From an uncultured Collinsella sp. (GTDB lineage: Bacteria; Actinomycetota; Coriobacteriia; Coriobacteriales; Coriobacteriaceae), in NCBI GenBank assembly GCA_900554465.1, contig USHF01000016.1, positions 1-14,792 of the forward strand: 14,792 bases of DNA, written 5' to 3'. Position 1 is the stretch's first letter, and the number at the start of each line of letters is the position of its first letter. Shown here piece after piece: positions 1 to 6,722 of this stretch. The notes under the pieces are model-generated. The model was not told the DNA's origin, made no database searches, and saw only the letters and a program-made list of their open reading frames with translations. Position numbers and translations under genes: made by a program.

Positions 1-92
1 CGCGCAAACAGGGCGCCCATATCGCCGCCGGTGGCAGCGCCCAAAAACTCGCTTTTGGCTTTTGACCAGGCGGCTCGCTTTTTGCTCCCCAT
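1..92 (-). CDS. N-terminus of an unrecognised protein, cut by the window edge
   Basis: On the minus strand an ATG at 92-90 opens a frame that runs off the window. About 30 residues are visible, beginning MGSKKRAAWSKAKSEF and continuing into a Gly/Ala-rich stretch (LGAATGGDMGALFA). A purine-rich GGAGAGGAG lies about 10 bases upstream of the ATG, which is a plausible ribosome binding site and the main reason to call the frame. The start is basic and has no signal peptide or membrane segment. I do not recognise the family and suggest no function. The gene is divergent from the acetyltransferase at 170, with the 117-148 palindrome between them. The opposite-strand frame through the same bases has no such support. 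Confidence 0.5.
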   Translation of the reverse strand, partial: MGSKKRAAWSKAKSEFLGAATGGDMGALFA

Positions 93-116
93 CTGCTTCG
101 CGCTCCTCTCCAAACG

Positions 117-148
117 TTGGTATCATTGCTCAATCAAAGTGATACCAA
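117..148. promoter_or_regulatory. Perfect 9-bp inverted repeat between divergent genes, candidate operator
   Basis: TTGGTATCA at 117-125 is matched by TGATACCAA at 140-148, with 14 bases between the arms. Because of the symmetry, each strand carries TTGGTA followed 17 bases later by TGATAC, which is the spacing of a -35/-10 pair, although TGATAC is a poor -10. The site lies 25 bases from one start and 22 from the other in a divergent pair, so a dimeric repressor site controlling both genes is the simplest reading. The regulator is not identified. The core TTGGTAT recurs in the repeats at 2998-3024. Confidence 0.45.
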
Positions 149-169
149 TAAACGTGAGGTCGCCGCGTG

Positions 170-658
170 ATGATCAGAAAAACCCTCGATACCGACATTC
201 CCGCCGTCATGGCTATCTATGACGCGGCCCGCGCCTTTATGCGCGCGCATGGCAACGCCACGCAGTGGCCCGAGGGCACGCCTTCGGCCGAGCAGCTGGC
301 TGCCGATATTGCCGCTGGTGGCAGTTACGTGTGCGAAGTCGACGGCCGCGTGGTGGCGACGTTTGCCTTTTTACCGGGTCCGGACGAGTGCTATGACGTG
401 ATTGAGGACGGTCAATGGCGCAGCGACACTCCGTATGCCGTGCTGCATCGCGTGGCATCCGACGGCACCGCGCACGGTATCGCGGCGGCGATGTTTGCCT
501 TTGCCAAGGAATGCGCCGACCATCTGCGTATTGACACGCACGAGGACAACTTGCCCATGCAGGGCGCCATCGCCAAGGCGGGGTTCGAGCGTGTCGGTAT
601 CGTCTATGTGTCCGACGGCACGGCGCGTGTCGCGTTTGATTGGCTGCGCGAGGCGTAG
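170..658 (+). CDS. GNAT-family N-acetyltransferase
   Basis: A 162-residue protein of the usual size for a single-domain GNAT enzyme, which transfers an acetyl group from acetyl-CoA to an amine. It opens MIRKTLDTDIPAVMAIYDAAR, the usual first strand and helix of the fold. The central part (VLHRVASDGTAHGIAAAMFAFA) is in the place of the acetyl-CoA pyrophosphate loop. The end (RIDTHEDNLPMQGAIAKAGFERVGIVYV) is the familiar late-strand region with N, then GF, then a Y. It has no signal peptide or membrane segment, so it should be cytosolic. The substrate cannot be read from the sequence. GTG at 167 directly precedes the ATG at 170. GAGG at 156-159 suits either, and ATG was chosen to match family starts. 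The gene ends before a strong terminator, so it is probably monocistronic. Confidence 0.85.
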   Translation: MIRKTLDTDIPAVMAIYDAARAFMRAHGNATQWPEGTPSAEQLAADIAAGGSYVCEVDGRVVATFAFLPGPDECYDVIEDGQWRSDTPYAVLHRVASDGTAHGIAAAMFAFAKECADHLRIDTHEDNLPMQGAIAKAGFERVGIVYVSDGTARVAFDWLREA

Positions 659-691
659 GAGCCAAGGCACGTATCATCACCCAGCTCAAAT

Positions 692-720
692 AAAAAATGG
701 CCCCGAGTGGGGCAATTTTT
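692..720. terminator. Bidirectional rho-independent terminator
   Basis: GCCCC (700-704), loop GAGT, GGGGC (709-713), flanked on the left by six A (692-697) and on the right by five T (716-720). It therefore has a stem and U-tract when read from either strand. On the plus strand it lies 34 bases after the acetyltransferase stop. On the minus strand it would end any transcript coming from the structured region at 721-889. Confidence 0.85.
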
Positions 721-889
721 GGTAAAACGCGTCGTTGTGGGACTCGCATTGTTACCGCCCCAGATGAACCCGGGCAGACAAAAAGGGGAGGTGCCGGCTT
801 TCGCAAGGCGCGAACCTACGAAAATCGCCGCGCGGCAACGCGGGGCGATGAGCTCGGTCGGGGGATAGGGCCCGCTTCGCCCACCGGCC
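721..889 (-). ncRNA. Candidate structured RNA (strand uncertain) in a gene-free stretch
   Basis: The 306 bases between the acetyltransferase and the GTPase gene hold no convincing frame but five successive hairpins. H1 is 721-756 (GGTAA/TTACC plus AACGCG/CGCATT). H2 is 757-775 (GCCC/GGGC). H3 lies about 789-817 (AGGT/ACCT around TTCGC/GCGAA). H4 is 824-849 (ATCGCC and CGCG on each side, loop GCAA). H5 is 856-889 (GGTCGG/CCGGCC around GGGC/GCCC). In H1 and H2, pairs that fail on the plus strand become G-U pairs on the minus strand. A TACAAT box sits at 900-895 and a terminator at 692-720, so a minus-strand transcript of roughly 190 bases fits. Against this, H4 has a GNRA loop, and H5 pairs better, on the plus strand, where the region could be a leader of the GTPase gene. 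I see no conserved core of RNase P, tmRNA or SRP RNA. Confidence 0.4.
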
Positions 890-894
890 CGTAA

Positions 895-923
895 ATTGTA
901 TCATCCAGTGTGGAGCGTGAACG
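895..923 (-). promoter_or_regulatory. Possible minus-strand promoter for the structured RNA
   Basis: Read on the minus strand, TGATACAAT ends with a TACAAT box (900-895), five matches of six to the -10 consensus. The -35 is weak: TTCACG about 15 bases upstream has four matches at short spacing. The similar string ATGATACAAA occurs upstream of the c-di-GMP gene that starts at 11210, also on the minus strand. Confidence 0.3.
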
Positions 924-964
924 CCCGTTGCCGCGTGCGATGGGCTTGCAATAAGAGGAGAGCC

Positions 965-2968
965 ATGTCGAAGCAAGCGGTCGTTGGAATCTTGGCGCAT
1001 GTCGATGCCGGCAAGACCACGTTGGCCGAGGCCATGCTGTTCAACGCGGGCCGCATTCGCAAGCGTGGCCGCGTGGACGATGGCGATTCGCATCTGGACA
1101 CTAACACGATCGAGCGCGAGCGCGGCATCACGATTTTCTCGTCGCAGGCCGTGCTCGACCACGGCGATACCCACGTCATGCTCGTGGATGCTCCCGGCCA
1201 TGTCGATTTTTCTGCCGAGGCGGAGCGCACGCTGCGTGCCCTGGACTACGCGATTCTGGTGGTGGGCGCCAACGATGGCGTGCAGGGGCACACCGAAACC
1301 CTGTGGCGCCTGCTTGCACGCTATGACATCCCGACGTTCATCTTCATCAACAAGATCGATTTGGAGAATCCCGGCCGCGATGTTTTGCTGGCACAACTCG
1401 GGCAGCGTCTTTCCGAGGGCTGCCTGGATGCCAACGAGCTGCTGGCGGGCGGCGCCGTTCAGGAGGACGCTGCTGCGTTGGACGAAGCGGCGCTCGAGGA
1501 GTTTCTTGAAGCGGGTGAGCTTTCTGTCGCAACGCTGTCGCGCATGGTTGCCGAGCGCAAGCTCTTTCCCTGCTTTGCCGGCTCGGCGCTCAAGGACCAA
1601 GGCGTTGACGAGCTACTGGATGGTATATGCGCGCTGATGCGTGAGCAGGCGTGGCTCCCGGAGTTTGCCGCGCGCGTCTATCGTGTCAGCCGCGGGGATC
1701 GTGGCGAGCGCTTGGCTTGGGTTAAAGTGACCGGCGGCACGCTGCGCGCAAAACAGATGATCAGCGGGCATTCCAGTGCCGAGGCGTGGGAACAGAAGGT
1801 CGATCAGGTACGCATCTATAACGGCGAGAAGTATGAGCTTGCCCAAGAAGTTGCTGCTGGCGGTATTTGCGCCGTGACGGGTCTTGCGCACGTTCGCCCA
1901 GGGGACGCCCTGGGCACGGAGCCCGCGGGCGATGCGCCCGTCATCGCTCCGGTCCTCACCTATACGGTGCTGCCGGGCGAACACGACGTTCATGCGGTGT
2001 TTAAAGCGCTGAGTGAGTTGGCGGACGAAGATCCCATGCTCGGCGTAAGCTGGAATACGCATCTTGAGCAGATCCATTTGCAGTTGATGGGCGCCGTGCA
2101 ACTCGAGGTCGTGCAGCGGGTGTTGGCCGATCGCTTTGGCCTTTCGGTTGCGTTTGAGCCCGGCGGCATTCTCTATAAGGAGACTATTTCGCGGCCGGTC
2201 GAGGGCGTGGGCCACTTTGAGCCGCTGCGCCACTATGCCGAGGTGCATCTGCGCCTGGAGCCGTTGCCGGCGGGTTCGGGTGTGCAGTTTGGCACCGTGA
2301 CCTCGACCGACGAGCTCGATCTTAACTGGCAGCGTTTGGCACTCACCAACGCTATGGAGCGCGACCACCTGGGCGTGCTGACGGGCTCGCCCATCACCGA
2401 TGTGCGCATTACGCTCACGGGCGGCCGCGCGCATGCCAAACACACCGAGGGCGGCGATTTTCGCCAGGCCACGTATCGCGCGATTCGCCAGGGTTTGATG
2501 CAGGCGCGCGAGGTCGGCGCAGACGTGTTGCTGGAGCCGTGGTACCACTTTGAGCTCGAGGTGCCGGGGGAGTGCGTGGGCCGGGCGTTGTCAGATGCCA
2601 CACGCATGGGTGCCGAGTACGAGCCGCCGACGATGGCGGGAGACCGAGCGAAGCTTGTGGGTCGCGTGCCGGCATCCGAGGTGCAGGATTACGCGCTGGA
2701 GGTGGCTGCCTACACGAGCGGGCGCGGTCATCTGTACCTGGAGTTCGCCGGTTATGCGGCTTGCCATGATGGCGAGCGCGTAATCGAGGCTGCCGCCTAC
2801 GAGCCCGAGGCCGATCTGCCCAACACGCCCGACTCGGTCTTTTGCTCTCATGGCGCCGGCTACACGGTCAAATGGTATGACGTGCCCGCCGCAGCGCACG
2901 TAAAGATCGATCCCGCCACCTTCCGTCCCTGGCGAGCAGCAGACGCCGAGTTTTTCGGCCACATGTGA
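965..2968 (+). CDS. Tet(M)-like / EF-G-like translation-factor GTPase (chromosomal type)
   Basis: A 667-residue protein of the ribosomal-protection branch of EF-G-like GTPases, which bind the ribosome and hydrolyse GTP. All G motifs are visible: AHVDAGKTT (11-19), RGITI (53-57), DAPGHVDF (75-82), NKID (129-132). Domains II-V follow. The domain IV tip (about 488-500) reads RAHAKHTEGGDFR, not the SPVSTPADFR-type loop of Tet(M), and the protein ends with an extra segment containing TPDSVFCSHGAGYTVKW (621-637). These point to the chromosomal Tet-like group of unknown role; tetracycline resistance should not be assumed. The start is ATG 965 behind AGAGGAG. An in-frame ATG at 896 lacks such a site and lies in the structured leader. 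The last codons, ATG TGA, fall inside the palindrome at 2962-2994. Confidence 0.88.
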   Translation: MSKQAVVGILAHVDAGKTTLAEAMLFNAGRIRKRGRVDDGDSHLDTNTIERERGITIFSSQAVLDHGDTHVMLVDAPGHVDFSAEAERTLRALDYAILVVGANDGVQGHTETLWRLLARYDIPTFIFINKIDLENPGRDVLLAQLGQRLSEGCLDANELLAGGAVQEDAAALDEAALEEFLEAGELSVATLSRMVAERKLFPCFAGSALKDQGVDELLDGICALMREQAWLPEFAARVYRVSRGDRGERLAWVKVTGGTLRAKQMISGHSSAEAWEQKVDQVRIYNGEKYELAQEVAAGGICAVTGLAHVRPGDALGTEPAGDAPVIAPVLTYTVLPGEHDVHAVFKALSELADEDPMLGVSWNTHLEQIHLQLMGAVQLEVVQRVLADRFGLSVAFEPGGILYKETISRPVEGVGHFEPLRHYAEVHLRLEPLPAGSGVQFGTVTSTDELDLNWQRLALTNAMERDHLGVLTGSPITDVRITLTGGRAHAKHTEGGDFRQATYRAIRQGLMQAREVGADVLLEPWYHFELEVPGECVGRALSDATRMGAEYEPPTMAGDRAKLVGRVPASEVQDYALEVAAYTSGRGHLYLEFAGYAACHDGERVIEAAAYEPEADLPNTPDSVFCSHGAGYTVKWYDVPAAAHVKIDPATFRPWRAADAEFFGHM

Positions 2969-2994
2969 CAAAGGGACAGCCCCTTTGTCACATG
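2962..2994. repeat. Palindromic repeat, copy 1, containing the stop codon of the GTPase gene
   Basis: Perfect 14-bp arms, CATGTGACAAAGGG (2962-2975) and CCCTTTGTCACATG (2981-2994), with a 5-base loop ACAGC. The TGA stop of the GTPase gene (2966-2968) and its last codon, ATG, lie in the left arm. A near-identical copy is at 6690-6722. No T-run follows, so it is not a classic intrinsic terminator, though the hairpin may protect the 3' end or slow polymerase. It resembles REP-type elements moved by RAYT transposases, an inference only because no such transposase is in the window. Confidence 0.85.
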
Positions 2995-2997
2995 CTA

Positions 2998-3037
2998 TTG
3001 GTATAACTCAGTATAAGTTGGTATAACTGTTACCAGG
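2998..3037. promoter_or_regulatory. Tandem 10-bp repeats upstream of the AAA ATPase gene, candidate operator/promoter
   Basis: The bases read as consecutive decamers TTGGTATAAC, TCAGTATAAG, TTGGTATAAC, TGTTACCAGG. The first and third are identical and 20 bases apart (two helical turns), the second shares GTATAA, and the fourth forms an imperfect dyad with the third (GGTA at 3020, TACC at 3031). TTGGTA (2998-3003) and TATAAC (3022-3027) could also serve as -35 and -10 with 18 bases between. The block ends 24 bases before the ATG at 3062, immediately after the palindrome at 2962-2994. Confidence 0.45.
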
Positions 3038-3061
3038 GTTTGCCAATCCGAGGAGGCCGAT

Positions 3062-4180
3062 ATGAATCCAAATCCCTTTAAGCCCACAGCTGGTAAGCGG
3101 CCTCCGATACTCATCGGTCGCGAGTCGGTCATCGAAGATTTTGAGGAAGGGCTCGACAACGGCGCCGGAGCGCCGGGCAGGCTCATGCTCATTACGGGAA
3201 ACCGCGGCTGTGGCAAAACGGTTCTCCTGCGGGAGCTGCAACGTCTAGCCAGCGAGCGCGGATGGGCGGTTGTCTCCGATTCCGCTTCGCTTGGTTTGTG
3301 CGACCGCTTGGCCGACGCGCTTCGCTCGAATAAACCCGTTGTGACGTCAATGGAGTTTGGGCCGTCGTTTGGCCGGATGTCGGTCGAGGCGGCGCGGGCA
3401 AAAGGCGAGACATTGCGAGGGCTGGTCAACGAGCGTCTCAAGAAGCTCGGTCCGGGCAAGGGCGTCTTGTTTGCGATTGACGAGGCACAATCGGTGTCTA
3501 TCGAGGAACTGGCGGCTCTTGCCGTCCTCTATCAGCAGGTGCTCGGAGACCAGGATGCCACGGGCTTGCCCGATAGCGACCAGCGCGGTCTTGCGCTGGC
3601 GTTCGCCGGCTTGCCCAGTATGGTTGACGATCTGCTCGAAGAGCCGAGCGTGACGTTTTTGCGGCGTGCCCAGCAGCGTACGTTGGGGGCAATATCTTTG
3701 CCCAAAGTGCGCGATTCGTATATCCAGACGGTCAAAGACGCTGGTCTTTACGTTGACGCGGAGACGGCGGACCTTGCGGCGCGCAAGAGCATGGGGCATC
3801 CCTATATGGTTCAGCTGGTGGGCTATTACATGTGGCGGTCTGCTGTCCGGCGTGGCTCGCAGGTCATCGAAAGGCGCGATGTCGAGAATGGCCATGCGGA
3901 TGCCGTCTCCGAGTTCTACGAAGCGGTTGACGCACCTCTGTATTACGGTCTGCGCAGCCCTCAGCGCCTCTTTATCGAGGCTATGGCGGTTGACGAGGAC
4001 AAGCCGACGCGCACGGCGGATATCATTGAGCGCTGCGACCGTACCAAGAGCTGGGCGAGTAAATATCGCGCAAGCCTGATTCGCGAGCGCGTCATCGAGG
4101 CCGCCGGATACGGCCTTGTGCGGTTTACCGTGCCCATGCTGGGCGAGTATATCCGCGACCGCGTTTTATGGCATGAGTAG
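3062..4180 (+). CDS. AAA-type ATPase with C-terminal winged-helix-like region
   Basis: A 372-residue ATP-binding protein of the AAA_16/ORC-like kind. Walker A is GNRGCGKT (46-53). Walker B is VLFAIDEAQ (135-143). A sensor-like AFAGLPSMVDDL and an arginine-rich RRAQQRT follow. The last 75 residues (from about 300; TADIIERCDRTKSWASKYRASL) resemble a winged helix-turn-helix, so DNA binding is plausible. No membrane segment is seen. Related ATPases occur both as chromosomal regulators and beside mobile elements, and the true role is unknown. The start is set by AGGAGG six bases before the ATG. The stop TAG overlaps the first possible ATG of the uvrA-like gene, which implies one transcript and translational coupling. 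The decamer repeats upstream are the likely control site. Confidence 0.8.
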   Translation: MNPNPFKPTAGKRPPILIGRESVIEDFEEGLDNGAGAPGRLMLITGNRGCGKTVLLRELQRLASERGWAVVSDSASLGLCDRLADALRSNKPVVTSMEFGPSFGRMSVEAARAKGETLRGLVNERLKKLGPGKGVLFAIDEAQSVSIEELAALAVLYQQVLGDQDATGLPDSDQRGLALAFAGLPSMVDDLLEEPSVTFLRRAQQRTLGAISLPKVRDSYIQTVKDAGLYVDAETADLAARKSMGHPYMVQLVGYYMWRSAVRRGSQVIERRDVENGHADAVSEFYEAVDAPLYYGLRSPQRLFIEAMAVDEDKPTRTADIIERCDRTKSWASKYRASLIRERVIEAAGYGLVRFTVPMLGEYIRDRVLWHE

Positions 4181-6686
4181 GGTGATAAAGGTGACGGAAC
4201 AGAAGATGAGCCCGCAGGCTATCGAGGTGCGCGGTGCACGTGTTCACAATCTCAAGGACATCGATATCGATATTCCGCTGGGGAGGCTCGTGGGCATTGC
4301 CGGCGTGTCGGGCTCGGGCAAGAGCTCGCTGGCGCTGGGAGTTCTTTATGCCGAGGGCTCGCGCCGTTACCTGGAGGCGCTCAGCACCTATACTCGACGT
4401 CGCCTGACGCAGGCCGAGCACGCCCAGGTGGACGAGGTATTGCACGTACCGGCGGCACTCGCGTTGCATCAGCGTCCCAGTGTGCCAGGCGTGCGCTCGA
4501 CCTTTGGTACCATGACCGAGCTCAACAACAGTCTGCGTTTGCTCTTTAGCCGCTGTGCCCATCACGTGTGCCCACATTGCGGGGCGCGTGTGGAGCCGAG
4601 CCTTAACGTGGCTGCGGGCCTGTCGCTCACGTGCCCCGCATGCGGCCGCGAGTTCTACGCGCCGAGTGCCGAGGACCTTGCCTTTAACAGCGGCGGTGCG
4701 TGCCCTACCTGCGGCGGCACCGGTGTCATGCGCGAGGTGGACGAAGCGAGCCTGGTGCCCGACGAGTCAAAGACCATCAACGAAGGCGCGGTGCTTCCCT
4801 GGGGTACGCTCATGTGGGATCTGATGAAGCAGGTAGCCGGCGAGATGGGCGTGCGCACCGACGTGCCGTTTAACCAGCTCACGCCTCAAGAGCGCGACAT
4901 CGTGTTCCACGGTCCGGCGGTTAAAAAGCACATTCTCTACGTTCCCAAAAACGGCGAGGGCGCCACGCCGCTCGATTTTACCTATTACAACGCTGTCTAT
5001 ACCGTCGAGAATGCGCTCGCCAAGGTTAAGGACGACAAGGGCCTCAAGCGCGTGGCGCGCTTTTTGCGCGAGGGGCCATGCCGTGACTGTGGCGGCACGC
5101 GTCTCTCCGAGGCCGCACGCCATCCCCAGGTGCGCGGTATCAATCTGGCGCAGGCCGCGGCTATGACGCTGGGTGAGGCGATTGAGTGGGTGCGCGGGGT
5201 GCCCGCATCCTTGCCGGCCGAGATGCAGCCCATGGCGACGGATATCTGCGATTCGTTTTTGAGCACGGCCCGTCGACTGGTCGATCTGGGCCTCGATTAC
5301 CTTTCACTCGACCGCGCCGGTGCCACGCTCTCCACGGGCGAGCGTCAGCGCGTGCAGCTCGCCCGCGTGGTGCGTAACCGATCGACGGGCGTGCTCTATG
5401 TGCTGGACGAGCCCTCGATTGGCTTGCATCCTGCCAATGTCGACGGCCTGGTAGGCGTGATGCGCGATTTGGTGGATGACGGCAACACCGTGGTCGTTGT
5501 CGACCACGACACGCGCGTACTGGCGGAAGCCGACTATCTGGTCGAGATGGGCCCCGTTGCCGGAGCAGGCGGCGGCAATGTGATCGCCGCGGGCGCGGTA
5601 GGCGAGGTCGAAGAATCGCAGGGCAGCCGCATCGCCCCATTTTTGCGCTCGGAGCCTGAGCGCTTGCGTCCGCAGGTGCCTGACGACGAAATGTTTGACC
5701 GGGGCCATATCCGCATGGCGACCGATGCCATCCATACCGTCAAACCGCTCGAAGTCGATATACCGCGCGGTCGCCTTGTCGCGGTGACGGGCGTTTCGGG
5801 TTCGGGTAAGACGACGTTGGTGCTCGAGACACTCATCCCGGCACTTAAGGCGCAGGCAGCCAGCGAGCGCCTGCCAAAACACGTGCGTTGGGTCGATGCC
5901 GAGGGCATTGCACGTGCCAACCTGATAGACGCCACGCCCATCGGTGCCAACGTGCGTTCGACGGTAGCGACTTATGCCGACATCCATGATGAACTGCGTC
6001 GCGCCTTCGCCCGTACGCCCGAGGCCAAGGCAGCCGGCTACAAGGCAGGCGCCTTTAGCTACAACACCGGCGCCTTGCGCTGCCCTACGTGCGATGGCAC
6101 GGGTTCGATATCGCTCGACGTGCAGTTTTTGCCCGACGTCGAGATCGTCTGCCCGGCATGTCGCGGCTCACGTTATGCAGACGCGGCTTCGCATATCCAT
6201 CGCGAGGGCAAGGACGGGAGCTTACTGACGTTGCCGCAGCTCATGGACATGAGTGTGGACGAGGCCCTCGACGCCACGCTGGGACTCAAAAAGGTACAGG
6301 CGCGCTTGCAGACCTTGCACGACCTGGGCTTGGGTTATCTCACGCTCGGTGAGCCCACGCCGGCGCTTTCGGGCGGCGAGGCGCAGCGTCTTAAGCTTGC
6401 GAGCGAGATGGGCCGCGTGCAGGACGATGCCGTATTCGTATTTGACGAGCCCACGATCGGCCTGCATCCGCTCGATGTTCAGGTGTTGCTGAGTGTGTTT
6501 GACGGCCTCGTCGCCAAGGGCGCCACAGTTGTCGTGATCGAACACGACCTCGACCTTGTCCGCAACGCCGACTATGTGATCGACATGGGCCCGGGCGGCG
6601 GTGACGCGGGCGGGCAAATCGTCTGCGCCGGCACGCCGGGCGACATCGTGGCCTGCCCCGCAAGCATCACCGGCCGCTACCTATAA
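4173..6686 (+). CDS. uvrA: UvrA-like ABC ATPase, short class (UvrA2, drug-resistance type)
   Basis: An 837-residue tandem ABC ATPase of the UvrA family, which binds damaged or intercalated DNA. First half: Walker A GVSGSGKSS (44-52), zinc-type cysteines C133/C136 and C154/C157, CPTC (177-180), signature LSTGERQR (386-393), Walker B LDEPSIGLHP (411-420). Second half: Walker A GVSGSGKTT (540-548), cysteines C637/C640 and C660/C663, signature LSGGEAQR (732-739), Walker B FDEPTIGLHP (757-766). UvrA1 proteins are about 940 residues. The interval between the first Walker A and the first signature is short here, which suggests loss of the UvrB-binding domain, as in UvrA2/DrrC-type proteins linked to DNA-binding drugs. 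The start is uncertain: ATG 4173 overlaps the preceding stop but lacks a ribosome site, GTG 4191 and ATG 4206 are alternatives. Confidence 0.88.
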   Translation: MSRVIKVTEQKMSPQAIEVRGARVHNLKDIDIDIPLGRLVGIAGVSGSGKSSLALGVLYAEGSRRYLEALSTYTRRRLTQAEHAQVDEVLHVPAALALHQRPSVPGVRSTFGTMTELNNSLRLLFSRCAHHVCPHCGARVEPSLNVAAGLSLTCPACGREFYAPSAEDLAFNSGGACPTCGGTGVMREVDEASLVPDESKTINEGAVLPWGTLMWDLMKQVAGEMGVRTDVPFNQLTPQERDIVFHGPAVKKHILYVPKNGEGATPLDFTYYNAVYTVENALAKVKDDKGLKRVARFLREGPCRDCGGTRLSEAARHPQVRGINLAQAAAMTLGEAIEWVRGVPASLPAEMQPMATDICDSFLSTARRLVDLGLDYLSLDRAGATLSTGERQRVQLARVVRNRSTGVLYVLDEPSIGLHPANVDGLVGVMRDLVDDGNTVVVVDHDTRVLAEADYLVEMGPVAGAGGGNVIAAGAVGEVEESQGSRIAPFLRSEPERLRPQVPDDEMFDRGHIRMATDAIHTVKPLEVDIPRGRLVAVTGVSGSGKTTLVLETLIPALKAQAASERLPKHVRWVDAEGIARANLIDATPIGANVRSTVATYADIHDELRRAFARTPEAKAAGYKAGAFSYNTGALRCPTCDGTGSISLDVQFLPDVEIVCPACRGSRYADAASHIHREGKDGSLLTLPQLMDMSVDEALDATLGLKKVQARLQTLHDLGLGYLTLGEPTPALSGGEAQRLKLASEMGRVQDDAVFVFDEPTIGLHPLDVQVLLSVFDGLVAKGATVVVIEHDLDLVRNADYVIDMGPGGGDAGGQIVCAGTPGDIVACPASITGRYL

Positions 6687-6689
6687 CCG

Positions 6690-6722
6690 AATGTGACAAA
6701 GGGACAGTTCCTTTGTCACATT
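6690..6722. repeat. Palindromic repeat, copy 2, containing the stop codon of the trmL-like gene
   Basis: Arms AATGTGACAAAGG (6690-6702) and CCTTTGTCACATT (6710-6722), 13 bp perfect, extendable by a G-T pair. It is the same element as 2962-2994 with two changed bases near the loop (GTT for GCC). It starts four bases after the uvrA stop, and on the minus strand the trmL-like gene ends ATG TGA inside it (TGA at 6718-6716). Placed between convergent genes, it may also act as a shared transcript end. Confidence 0.85.

Noticed and set aside
31..222. Plus-strand open frame of 63 codons over the divergent promoter region
   Set aside because: It is antisense to the better-supported minus-strand start at 92, has no ribosome site, and crosses the palindrome and the acetyltransferase start.
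721..889. RNase P RNA, tmRNA, SRP RNA or a named riboswitch
   Set aside because: None of the conserved core strings I know for these RNAs appears on either strand; only generic hairpins are seen.
896..964. Upstream in-frame start adding 23 residues to the GTPase
   Set aside because: The added residues do not look like the family start, and AGAGGAG sits properly before the ATG at 965.
752..1600. Minus-strand open frame of 282 codons
   Set aside because: It is antisense to the GTPase G-domain, whose motifs are unmistakable. Long reverse frames are common in GC-rich genes.
965..2968. Calling the GTPase a tetracycline resistance gene
   Set aside because: The domain IV tip loop and C-terminus differ from Tet(M); similarity in the G domain alone does not show resistance.
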